This document shows, piece by piece, positions 11,015 to 20,728 of a stretch of DNA of 64,000 nt; the first letter of the stretch is position 1; every line of letters begins with the position of its first letter. Source of the DNA: Nannochloropsis salina CCMP1776 (taxonomy: Eukaryota > Sar > Eustigmatophyceae > Eustigmatales > Monodopsidaceae). The notes beneath the pieces are model-generated. The model saw only the letters and a program-made list of their open reading frames with translations, ran no database searches and had not been told where the DNA came from. The DNA is taken from assembly GCA_004565275.1 (NCBI GenBank), contig SDOX01000006.1, forward strand, positions 744,001-808,000. Reading direction: 5' to 3'. The translations under genes were made by a program, and so were the position numbers.

Positions 11015-11452
11015 CATTTAAAGTCAGGACGGGGTGCTTACCGAGCAGGGGTCTCATCGAGACCCTCGGATAATGTCTGATTCATATAGTGTAGCAGGAG
11101 TGTAATAGTATCATGACAGAACATGCTTTTGTGTCATGTCCTGCATTGTCGCGCAGAATAATAAAAATAAATCAGTAGGAGAGATGTCCCCTGTAGCTTC
11201 CGTGTCGGATCCTACCCTGAGTGTAAAGCAGACTGTCTCTTGATGGAGAACTCAAATAAAGAAAACTAATGACAGCTAACCGCCCCTCAGTGGGTGCGTG
11301 TTGATTGGTGCTTTAGCTTTCAGTGTGTCATCTCGTACTACTAGCGAGTCACACCGTCAGCCTTTATGTTACACGTTGTGTATCGCGTTGGCATGTAATT
11401 ATCGGTCCTTAATTGTTCGCATCATGTATGTCTCTGCAGGCCTAGCACAAGG
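11015..11452. other. Intergenic stretch between two tandem genes
   Basis: 438 bp holding the 3' region of the ABC1 kinase (an AATAAAAATAAA run near 11158 may be a polyadenylation region) and the promoter of the DUF711 gene. No coding sequence was recognised. Confidence 0.4.
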
Positions 11453-12724
11453 ATGAAAATCAGAGCGTTGACAATTGGAATCAAGATCGAAAGCATAAAT
11501 GACATCGAGGACGCGTTCTTGCGCGCCAGTGCCTTGGGATGCGAGCTCAAGAAGGGGATCGAGGAAGACTCCCGTAACGGCATGGAAGTTCAGACCATTC
11601 GCATCGCCACTAATTCCTTCGAAGACTGGATTGGCTGCTTTGAGGATGCAGGCATCGAGGATCCCCGTGCATCTAACAGTGGGAAGTCCGCCACTGTAGC
11701 AGAAAGGGCTTCGCGCATCGCACGAGCTTGCGAGGCCACTGGCTTGGAGTTTTGTAGTCTAGGCCCGGCAAGGTCCGTGGAGGGCATTCTGGCAATCCCG
11801 ACGTTGCTAAAAGCTTCAAGCTGCATAAGCGCCTCGGCCGGCTTGCAATGCTGCGAGCTTACGGATGGATGCGATAAAGAGATACTCGAAGGGAAGAAGA
11901 GGGATGCCGTTGTGAAGGTCATGGCGCAGTTGACCCTAGATGGAGAGCTCGGTAATTTTCGGTTTGCTGCAGGGGTAAATATTGAGGCGAATACCCCTTT
12001 TTTCCCTGTGGCCTTCCACGACCCTTCAGCACCGACAACTGTCAGCATAGGAACTGAGAACAGTGACCTGGTTGTGAATGCATTCCAAGACACAGTTGGC
12101 AGTGGTTTGAACGAGGCAGCGCGGCGCCTCGAGACTTTGATGGAAGCGCAGCTGCTCCCCTTGCAAGATTTAGTGCGACGTCTACTGATGGCAAGACCGA
12201 GTGATTGCCCTAGTGTGGTCTTCGGTGGTATCGATACGAGCATCAATCCGTCACTGCAGAGCCCCGAGCACAGTCTCGTGCGGGCTTATGAAATGGTGTT
12301 GGGGGAAGGAAACTTTGGGAGAAGCGGGACGTTGGCCGTGTCGGAAGCCTTGACACGGGTCGTACATGCGGGCCTCCCAGGTCTGACAAAAGTAGGCTTT
12401 TGTGGCCTTATGCTCCCGGCAATGGAAGATACTTTGCTAGCCGCCCGCGCCAGTCAAGACAGGCCCGCCTACGGCATCTCAGATCTTCTCACCTATTCTG
12501 CTGTGTGCGGCGTGGGTGTCGATACCGTGCCCGTCAGCTTATCTGACGTGCAGGCAATGCCCCAACGCGTCGCTGCCCTTCTTCTTGACGTAGCCGCGCT
12601 TTCGCGGAAGAAAGGACGGCCCCTTGCGTGTCGTCTTCTTCCTGTAGTGGGTGCGAAAGTGGGACATATGACGTCCTTCAGCTCGCCTTACCTTGTGAAC
12701 GCACGCATATTCGCCCTTCCCTGA
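11453..12724 (+). CDS. DUF711 / UPF0210 family protein
   Basis: Intronless 423-aa protein. It starts MKIRALTIGIKIESIND and ends with the block GVDTVPVSLSDVQAMPQRVA followed by RPLACRLLPVVGAKVGHMTSF, which resembles the C-terminus of the bacterial and archaeal UPF0210/DUF711 family (a PFL-like fold of unknown reaction). Internal blocks such as GLEFCSLGPARS and PSVVFGGIDTSINPSL also fit. No targeting peptide is evident, so it is probably cytosolic. Its stop codon lies only 38 bp from the convergent UVSSA stop. Function is unknown; transfer from a prokaryote is possible but cannot be judged here. Confidence 0.75.
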   Translation: MKIRALTIGIKIESINDIEDAFLRASALGCELKKGIEEDSRNGMEVQTIRIATNSFEDWIGCFEDAGIEDPRASNSGKSATVAERASRIARACEATGLEFCSLGPARSVEGILAIPTLLKASSCISASAGLQCCELTDGCDKEILEGKKRDAVVKVMAQLTLDGELGNFRFAAGVNIEANTPFFPVAFHDPSAPTTVSIGTENSDLVVNAFQDTVGSGLNEAARRLETLMEAQLLPLQDLVRRLLMARPSDCPSVVFGGIDTSINPSLQSPEHSLVRAYEMVLGEGNFGRSGTLAVSEALTRVVHAGLPGLTKVGFCGLMLPAMEDTLLAARASQDRPAYGISDLLTYSAVCGVGVDTVPVSLSDVQAMPQRVAALLLDVAALSRKKGRPLACRLLPVVGAKVGHMTSFSSPYLVNARIFALP

Positions 12725-12762
12725 AGCTAGATCCGCACTGAAATGAACTTGTTTGCACATAC

Positions 12763-14640
12763 TTATTTTTTTGACTTCCTCGATTTTAATCTCTTGGTTG
12801 TGTGATAGTCTTCGAGAAAAGCTTCGAGCTCCAACGTCGACGCGGTCAAGGCGCGTTGGGTCGAACCCGAGCAATCAGCAGTCGTTTTCGAGCTCTTCCT
12901 TTTCCTGTAAGACCCGCCGATCTCCTTGCATTTGGCAACGCTTCGCCAGCCTTGGCTCCTGAGGGTGCTCATTTCCTGTGACAACTCCCTGAGTCCCACG
13001 CTTGCTTCCTCTGCCACGTGGTCGGGGTGCTCGGCGCAAAACGCTGACAAAAGCCGCCACCACTGCTCGATTTGCGGAAGCAGTCGTCGTCGCAGCACTC
13101 CGTAGAGCTCCCGGAGTTGCTCAAACACGGGTTTCAGGTCCGCAGTTTCCAAGGTCTCTGTCTGTGCGCCGCTTACTAGCCATGGCAGCTCGACCTCGAT
13201 TTCGTAAAACGGCAGGGTTCCCAAAGCGTACAAGCTGTCCTCCACGTCGTCGCCCTCCTCCTCGTCTTCACAGACGTCTCTTCCGTTCTCAACCCACGAC
13301 GGCTGCAAGGGCGCTGCCCGCTCCACGCTTTCGGCCAGTACACCGTCCTCCGACTCCCACTCTACGCTGCTTTCCTCATCATGAACGCTTGCCCGCTCGT
13401 CCTCCACCCCCGGCTTCGAGGCCTGACAACTTGCCTCGAGCGCTTCACCCACACCCTGCACACTCTCGTCCCACTCAGTCTGGCTTCTCTGGGCGGGCCT
13501 CGTCGCCTCCCCAGTCCCACCCTCCCCCACTACCTCAATACCCTCGCGCACATCGGGCACTATCAAGGTAAAGCAGGCCTCCATCTGTACCAGCGCGTCC
13601 CGCAGCTCTTGCACGCCCTGTCGCATGGCCCCCTCGTGGGCTCGGCAACGAGCGGCCAGAGATCTCGACATCTCAACCCTCTGTGCTTCAGCCTGCAAAG
13701 CCTCCCGCTCCCTCATAGCCTGCAGGGATGGTACAAGGCAGGGTTGGGTATTCATGTTGGGGCACCGCGATAGATGAGGACTGGCCTTCTTGCAAGGGTC
13801 TCTGTCAACACTCTTCTCCCACAGTTCTCCAAAGCATCGCCTCCATCGCAAGGTCCTAATCCCGATAAGACATACACGCACACGAAGCACGACCTTCCCG
13901 ATTCTGTCCTCCGCGTGGAGAAGGAGTGGGACACCGCACCTGGGCGTCTGGGAAGGAGGCGCCCACTACATCCTTCAAGTGCAGATATGCCAAGCGAATT
14001 TCAGGATAATGCTCGCCGAAGAGTCGCTGCCACTCCTCTAGCGCGTACAATCCTTTTTCTTTCAACAGAAGACTTTCTTCCGGCGAGCCCGGCAGCTTGC
14101 ATCGACTAGTGCCTACACAGAGGTCCAGCACGTCCTATCGGATAGGCGATTTAGCTTATTTAGCAGACACGAAAGCTCGGCTAAACAAACTCCACAGTGC
14201 CACGAGAGTCACGTGAATCCTTGGCATTGACTTCCATGTTGATCACCAGGCACTTACTCGGATATGACTAGCCAGCTCGTCGCGAATCACGATCGATCTC
14301 CTCACAAGCCTGTCCAGCAATCTCAACGCTCGTTCTCGCACCTGTTGTAACAGTGTATTATTCTAAATGTTTGCTCTTAAGGAAGGGGCTTAGATATTTC
14401 TCTCACCTCCATCCGATTCATTCTTAATTGGCCCACTACGAAGACAAATGCCTGTCTTGCCAGCGTTCCATCACCGTCTCGTAGAAGTCTCTTGAGATCT
14501 GTCCAGCACGCTTTTTCAAAATCCTCATTCCTTTGTTTCTCTGAACAAGCACTATTGCAACGGAAAAACATAGTTTCTGTACTTGTTGTTGCTTTTTTTA
14601 TTAGCGAAGCCAATTTCAGCTCGTCTGCCCTGGAAGTCAT
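12763..14640 (-). CDS. UVSSA: UV-stimulated scaffold protein A (UVSSA) homologue
   Basis: Transcription-coupled nucleotide-excision repair factor that acts with CSB at stalled RNA polymerase II. Four exons, 14640-14407, 14341-14258, 14134-13940 and 13719-12763, encode 489 aa; the start is the ATG before TSRADELKLASLIKKATT. Residues 1-170 match the N-terminal VHS-like domain of UVSSA: ACWTDLKRLLRD, VRERALRLLDRLVRRS, IVIRDELASHI, the DVLDLCVGTSRCKLPGSPEE segment (human LELTLGTDPAQPLPPP) and ALEEWQRLFGEHYPEIRLAY. A coiled-coil and an acidic middle region follow (CEDEEEGDD), then YEIEVELPW. The C-terminal DUF2043/zinc-binding part of animal UVSSA is not visible, and the protein is shorter than the roughly 710 aa of human UVSSA. 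The gene is divergent from the SET-domain gene. Confidence 0.75.
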
Positions 14641-15077
14641 CCCAACTTTGCCTTCCCCAGCCACCAAAATTGACGTCCTGTTTTGTTGGCGTTTGCGCTG
14701 ACGTGGTTTCAAATGTGGAGCAAGGGAAGACGACATCGAGTCTATGCATGGACTGGAGAAGCGTGTTAGAGTGCTGTCGTGAGTGTAAATATGCATCAAG
14801 TGGAACAATTTCTACTACGCGAGTCTCGGGAATCGCTGTAGAGCGTGACATGCCGTGACACCTGAGCCCCCATAAATCTGACGAGATCACTTGGCGTCTG
14901 TGTTCACCTTGTAACTCTCTACAGTCCTTGTAAGGCATCTCAAAGCACGTTCATGACACCATGTAATCTGTACACCGTGTATCACGTATTTAATGTCCTC
15001 ACGCTTAGAACCTCCCCGCCCCTGGCTCCAACCTCCCCGGCTTCTTTTCCCCTGCAGCAACAAGTCGTATTTGTTAT
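14641..15077. promoter_or_regulatory. Divergent intergenic region (UVSSA / SET gene)
   Basis: 437 bp between two start codons on opposite strands. The UVSSA frame is open further upstream, but no conserved sequence is seen there. No specific element could be assigned. Confidence 0.4.
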
Positions 15078-16061
15078 ATGCGTCGGCACGAGCTTCTCTA
15101 CGTGCTTTGCACAGTGGCTGTGTCTACAATCCAGGCCTTTGTGCTGACTCCCTCTGCGCTAAGAAGTTCCATCGTGAATACTCCGTGTCGTACTACAGCT
15201 CCCTCGTGTTTCATAACTACTTCATCATCGCCATGGCTAGTTCGACAACTGACGGTAGGAGGAGAAGACCCGGGTGCTGTTACTCTTCAAAGTACGTGGC
15301 AGCTCGTTACAAATGTCGGGGCTTTAGTCGTAGGCGCGCTCGTCCTGGCGGAAGTTGTGCAGGATTGGCCCCGTGGTTGGGTCAACAGACAGCTCGTTGA
15401 GGCCGGTCCGTCCACCCTAGGGCCCCAGGCAGGCCGCGGTCTTTTCGCCGCTCGCAACATACCGAGAGACACGGTTATTGGCAATTTTCCAGGGGTTATC
15501 TCATCCCGAGCAAGCTGGCTTGGGCGCAAAGATAGCGAGGAAGCTGCCTTGTTGGCGCGACGCTACACATGGTCTCTTGCCACGGGGGACGTTTTGGACC
15601 CAACACTGAGCAACGGTGAGCTACCTGACACACTACTTTTCTTCGGAGGCTTGCTACGGATCCCGACACTTCTTGCGTTGGTGAATGAGCCCCGCGCGGG
15701 CATGGATCTAAATGTTGTAGCCGTGGTGAGTGAACGGGACGTGGCTTACGTGGCGGAGCGCGACATCTACGCAGGTAGGTCGAGGCGACAGAGAAGTGAC
15801 TGGGCCATCTAGTCACTGTCGCAAATGTGAGCTACATAGCTCATCCAAGTTCTGTATCAGGCTCAAAGACTTTGAACTCTCATAGCAAGTATCCGCACTG
15901 TCTTGCAGGAGAGGAGCTGATGACTGACTACGGCCCTGCATATGATCGGTAAGTCGTGGTGGAAGATCGAACGATCATTCGGTGTCTTTGGCGTGTCCAA
16001 GGAGATGTTTGGGTGCTCACGCGTCATTTCCCTTCAATACAGGCGACACTACCGCTTGTAA
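15078..16061 (+). CDS. Plastid-targeted SET-domain protein (putative lysine methyltransferase)
   Basis: Three exons, 15078-15774, 15909-15948 (40 nt) and 16043-16061 (19 coding nt), encode 251 aa. The leader MRRHELLYVLCTVAVSTIQ then AFVLTPSALRSS is a signal peptide with a canonical A/F cleavage site and a basic, Ser-rich transit region, so import into the plastid is predicted. A membrane-spanning segment, NVGALVVGALVLAEVV, follows. The SET domain starts with QAGRGLFAARNIPRDTVIGN, continues through ALVNEPRAGMDLNVVAV (the usual NH pair of the pseudoknot appears as NE) and ends across the introns with GEELMTDYGPAYDRRHYRL, the conserved GEEL-DYG motif. No post-SET cysteines are present. The substrate is unknown; it lacks the Rubisco-LSMT C-terminal domain. 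Confidence 0.8.
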
Positions 16062-16281
16062 ACTATGCGTCTGGAAAAACGCCCACTTAGAATTTGGATT
16101 AATGAAATTTGAAATGTCACCTAGACGATCTCTTGTTGGAAAGTTATCACATTTCCTTAAGCCACACTTAAGTATCATGATATCATTCAGCCCTCTCCGA
16201 TGCATGCAGCCTGAGGTCCGTGAATCGGGCTCCGTCCTCTGTGGGCGCTTGGGAATAAGCCGTCTGTTACGCTTCTCTGTG

Positions 16282-17304
16282 TCATGAGAGAGTAAGTATG
16301 ACCTCTTGCTGAACGAGGGAAGTCCCATACATGCTCTTGTGCCCTTTCGCTAGGAGCAGACCTTGAGCCTCCTCGGCCCCGCACTCCCGGTAAACGCCTG
16401 GGCTCTGCGGGATGCTTCTCTCTGCGATGCCCGCGGCCCGCATCCTGGTCGCCAGCTCTCGCTCATGCAAGTACTCGCATCCCAAGCACAGTCCGACCAT
16501 GAGACAAAGAAGAGCTAGCATGAGGCAGAAGGCTGCCGCACCGATTGACGCTCGAGGAGGTGGCCGCTCGCCTCCCTCCCTATCGACCAGAGCGAATCCG
16601 GCGAGAAGGGTGACCAAGACCAGCAGCACTACAATTGCTTGACACAATTGTCTTTTTCGCAGCTTTCCATTCCCGCGACGATTAAAGTCGGCGACCCCAA
16701 AACGTCGCTTTCTGTCCAGGCAATCCGCGAGATGGGGAGAACCAAGCCATCCTGTATTCCCGGACATCCTCTCAGCGCGGCCCTGGTACATGCTGCTTTT
16801 TTCTCCCATGCTCGCGCCCGCATTGACTTGCGCCACACGCTCAGGTCTTGCGAGATCCAGGTAATACCATGAGTGTCCGTCACTCTGATTTCGTAGCGGT
16901 CGCGGGACGTATTTTGCGTACATTTTGCCCCGACTACTTGCTTCCTTGCTTAGATTTCCGTCTATGTACTCAATCGACTTAAATGCTGGGAAGAGAAAGC
17001 CCTTGTTGCATAGTGTGACTCCTTCCCTTCTGTACACGCCTCTGGCTAATTGGGCGGAGGCGCACGCCAAAACAGAAAGCTCTTGCGAATTCAAGAAGTT
17101 TGCAATGTTTCCCAATATACAGACCTGCACCGCGCAACAAGTGCATTGCCCGGCTAGACAATGTCTTGAGGGTGTAGGTTGGCAATGTCGCGTCGGAGCC
17201 CGACTTCTATTGGGCTCGAGAAGCCATTTTAATGACCCTAAATGGCGATTGGCAAGGTACTCGATCGGATCGGTGCCTTGCATTCCACTCTTCGAACACT
17301 CCAC
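16282..17304 (-). CDS. Uncharacterised protein with two C-terminal membrane helices
   Basis: An open frame of 340 aa that I do not recognise. A segment near residues 63-90 (ILGNIANFLNSQELSVLACA) resembles an F-box-like helix pair. The middle is polar, and two strong hydrophobic helices follow, QAIVVLLVLVTLLAGFALV and IGAAAFCLMLALLCLMVG, separated by a basic Pro-rich loop, then a hydrophilic tail. Because introns are common here, the start and any upstream exon are uncertain. A plus-strand open frame (16925-17878) overlaps its 5' half; I favour the minus frame because it contains two clean membrane helices. It converges with the SET-domain gene, 220 bp away. Confidence 0.45.
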   Translation of the reverse strand: MECSKSGMQGTDPIEYLANRHLGSLKWLLEPNRSRAPTRHCQPTPSRHCLAGQCTCCAVQVCILGNIANFLNSQELSVLACASAQLARGVYRREGVTLCNKGFLFPAFKSIEYIDGNLSKEASSRGKMYAKYVPRPLRNQSDGHSWYYLDLARPERVAQVNAGASMGEKSSMYQGRAERMSGNTGWLGSPHLADCLDRKRRFGVADFNRRGNGKLRKRQLCQAIVVLLVLVTLLAGFALVDREGGERPPPRASIGAAAFCLMLALLCLMVGLCLGCEYLHERELATRMRAAGIAERSIPQSPGVYRECGAEEAQGLLLAKGHKSMYGTSLVQQEVILTLS

Positions 17305-18361
17305 ACGCGCTTTGCGATTGCACGTTGTCGATATCGTTTCCGCCCCAAAAAAGGCAGTGAGATGCGAAAAACCTTTTTTTTTCTTCTCAAATGGCCTTCA
17401 CACGTGTCAAGCCCCGCTTGATTCCACTCTTTCGACGGCACTGCCCACAAAACTTGGAGTCGATTTGTTGTATTCCTTGTCAAACATGAGAGAAAAGGAA
17501 GGGCCTGATATATCACTATGGAAGTTGACGCTGTTCAAGGTATTTCTTGTTGTTTTCAAGCGGTTTCCATTGCGGGCTTTATATGTAGTACAAGTAACCC
17601 AACTCCCTTCCCCTCTGCACTCAGCCACTCCTCACACCCTCCTTCGGTCGCACTTTAAGCTCCCCGCCATTCTCCTGTTTGGAATACTTGCTTGGGATGT
17701 ATGCAGTGACCACGACCCAGCATTGATCATCATGATATTGAGGGGCCGCCTCCTCACCAGCTTGACTCCGAAGGCACCGACCCTCGTCGGCTCTCATGCC
17801 GTGGTTCAACTTCTGCTGCCGCGGACTCGCTACGTTCCGGGCACAGGACAACATCATTTCTTCTTCTGTTTTTTGTAGCTCTCGGCGATTATAAATAGCG
17901 GATGAATCGAGAATTTCGTCCTGTCAAGTAGCGCCTCTGTAATGCTGCCTATTTTTTGTCGCAAAAAAGGCTCACATCAGGTATGAATACACGCATGACA
18001 AAAAGCTAAAAGCATCATTTATATATGAAATATAATATTTATATACATATATTATCATTTTTCATATAAAGTAGGAAATTAAATACACATCCACGTTTCA
18101 CACAAAATGTAATCTACGGGAATGTCATAAATAGAATGAGCTACAACTTTTCCACAAATAACAACAAGCCAAAAATGATGAAAGAGAAAGAATTTTTTTT
18201 AAGGAAAAAAAACTCCTTAAACATTTCGGAACCCACATTCTCCCTCATTTCCAATTTCTTTGGTTTTCCGCTCGCAAAAGAGTGACACATACTTTTGTAA
18301 GGGACGACTAGGATAAAGTGACATCTTTATTTACATGGATTCTGCTTTTTGAGTGTCTTTT
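17305..18361. other. Long intergenic stretch with an AT-rich core
   Basis: 1,057 bp between two minus-strand genes. A plus-strand open frame runs to 17878 but has no recognisable domain. About 17940-18360 is strongly AT-rich, with a run of TATA/ATAT near 18018-18070 unlike the balanced composition elsewhere. No gene or repeat family was recognised. Confidence 0.5.
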
Positions 18362-19972
18362 TCAAAATGCGCTTGGCGTCCCAGGCCGCAAAAAGATACC
18401 GTTTGGAACCATAGGTTTGGTCACATCATGGCTCTCCTTACGCTCTGGCTCTTCGGCTTCCGTCAAATAAGTATCTGGTGAGGAGTTGATCCCATCAACT
18501 CCATCACCATGCACCACATGATTCGTCATTCCAACGACAGGGATGGGTTTTTCTAAACGCATCTTGGAATATATAACGGACATAAGCCCCCCCAGATTTA
18601 AAAGTAGGCCAATGATATCGCTCATAGAACCGACCCTCTCGCCCAATATCACAAAAGCTAGGAATCCAGTGAGAAACGGAGACAAGCAGCTGAACAGGGC
18701 GGGCAAAGACGCTGAAGTGTGAGCCACAGCCCTGTAATTGACACGTATGATTTGAGTGTGAGTTGCCGTGCTTCGGCACGCTTGCTTCGACTGCAGTGTA
18801 TCCTTTTGTAGATCTACAAAACCATGCGTCGAAGGGAGTATGATCCACTTCAGCGCCATATTGGACACTCCACCTTTTGAGAGCGCTGACATGCCTCTGC
18901 TCGCTAGCACCCATTTGAAAGATCACCAAAGACAGGCATCCCTTAATTCTAATTCATAAACCCTGTAAACATCTTTCGCTGGGGGCTAGCCTGGTGTATA
19001 GTCCTCTGCAATTATGCCCTCCCCCACACCCTTCCATCCCATCACGTACCATGTCTGACAAGCGTGGGCCCAGAAACTGATCACGAGTCCGCAGTAGAGA
19101 ACAGCGCACCAAGCGTTACGGGGGACCCGAGTAAAGTCAAATTGGACTAGGCCTGTAGACAGGCCGACGACAACTATCAGTGACAATCCGATCAGAGAAG
19201 CATAGGCGTAGATTCCAAAGGGATAAGCGTGCGTTTGTAGCTTGATTTTTAGGGCCACAAGATATCCGGCATAGCATAAAGTTTGAAGCAGCATGACTAG
19301 GACACCATGTGCCGTCTCGCTGGGGTGGCCAGCCGTCAAATCCATCTTATCGGGGCGCAAAACCACCAATGCCCCGCTAACAGCCAGTAAGATACCTCCA
19401 ATTTTGAAAGGCGTCACACGCTCCAGCTTCAAGGCTGACGCGAGTATAGCTGCATAAACGGGAACAGTGGGAGACATAATGGCAACGATATTGGGTCCCG
19501 CTATTTTATTGGCCACAAAAACGAGGGTCTGGGGCATGGCTACGCCGATTAATCCTAAGAGCAGCAAGGAGCGTGCGTCCCGGCGATCAAACTTTCCCAG
19601 TGAGCCTTCGCTCCACGCCAGAAAGAAAAGGAACGGCAAAGCCAAAGATACACGCATCATGGCCAATGACATGGGCGGTATGAACTGTAAAGCTGGCTTC
19701 GCTACAACGTGCATTAATGCGAAGAGGCACTGATTTATGAACAAGACTGCAAGGCCCAAGAACGGTGGCGGATTGTGGTAAAGGGAGGAAGTGTACCGAC
19801 GAAGGAAGCCCAGCGAAATTAAAAAAGGAGGACTTGAGACACCTGTATGACATGCTGTGGATCGTTGGGAAGTAGGATCCAGGAGCTGCTGTTTCCTGTC
19901 ATCAGAAGCGTCCGCGCCTTCGGTGGTGGTGGATGGACTTGACATGAGGCGTCTTCTTTTTGTCAGCCGCAC
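18362..19972 (-). CDS. EamA/DMT-superfamily transporter
   Basis: Drug/metabolite-type transporter with a tandem EamA repeat. Two exons, 19972-19050 and 18731-18362, encode about 430 aa; the spliced junction restores HACQTWAVAHTSAS. The N-terminal 70 aa are polar. Hydrophobic helices then include LAVLFINQCLFALMHVVAKP (helix 1), FIPPMSLAMMRVSLALPFLF, GLIGVAMPQTLVFVANK, GPNIVAIMSPTVPVYAAILA and ILLAVSGALVVLRPDK for repeat one. Repeat two contains GVLVMLLQTLCYAGYLVALK and, after the intron, PALFSCLSPFLTGFLAFVIL plus GLLLNLGGLMSVIYSK, then a hydrophilic tail. The closest general match is the plant WAT1/UMAMIT-type group, but the substrate is unknown. It is divergent from the IQM-like gene. Confidence 0.85.
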
Positions 19973-20728
19973 AAATGTCTTGCTGTCAAAAGGGATCGTA
20001 TGGATTATTTGTCTGCGTCAGTCATATAAGCAAATAAGAATCGCATGTTTCACCATAAGCATAGTCGTGGAAAAAGTATGACAAGAAAGGCACGTGTCCG
20101 TACCCAAGAAAATAATCACAAAAAGACCAAGCCCCGAGGGAAATTTTTTTTCGGCAGATGCGATCGATACGATGCATCTTAAGCAGGCTGAAGTATGTAT
20201 CTAGCGCTAAGAGTCCCTGACCATGCTTGGTGCAATCAAAAACCGAGGCATTGCGTTCCGTTTCGTGTTGCCTCTGATAGCCTACTACTCGTAGCAAGCT
20301 TGTACGTCCCCCGCCACGTCAAGCAGGGGCTACGGAACACCAGACCCGCCGTTCAGTGGAGCAACCGGGTACTTTTTCGATGTATGGTCCACAGAAAGGG
20401 CGACAAACAAAGAGTGCGCGCCCCCCGCGTCCAAGACAGCGCGCTTTTGAGGCGGGTGTCCGGGCGCCAGTAGGGCGTTGGAGTGAAATGGGCCGGGGCT
20501 AGGGCGAGGCCACTCTCGAAGGCCGTCGCCAGGACGCGGAGCGCATCTCCATCATTCCCTCCCTCTTTTGTATCTTCCCTCCTCACGTTAGACTCCGCGC
20601 GTGACGCGAATCCCATGACAGATTGCGACCTACAATCATCAAGCTGACAATATTTTCGGGGTACGGGTGGAAAGGAACACGAAGGTTTCAAGGCGGACGC
20701 GGACCTTGAGAAGCCTGGCAATTCACTG
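19973..20728. promoter_or_regulatory. Divergent intergenic region (EamA transporter / IQM-like gene)
   Basis: 756 bp between two opposite start codons. Short open frames occur but none has recognisable content. No element could be assigned. Confidence 0.4.

Noticed and set aside
16925-17878. A 317-codon plus-strand frame
   Set aside because: No domain, unusual Cys/His/Leu composition, and it ends in low-complexity Phe; kept only as an overlap observation.
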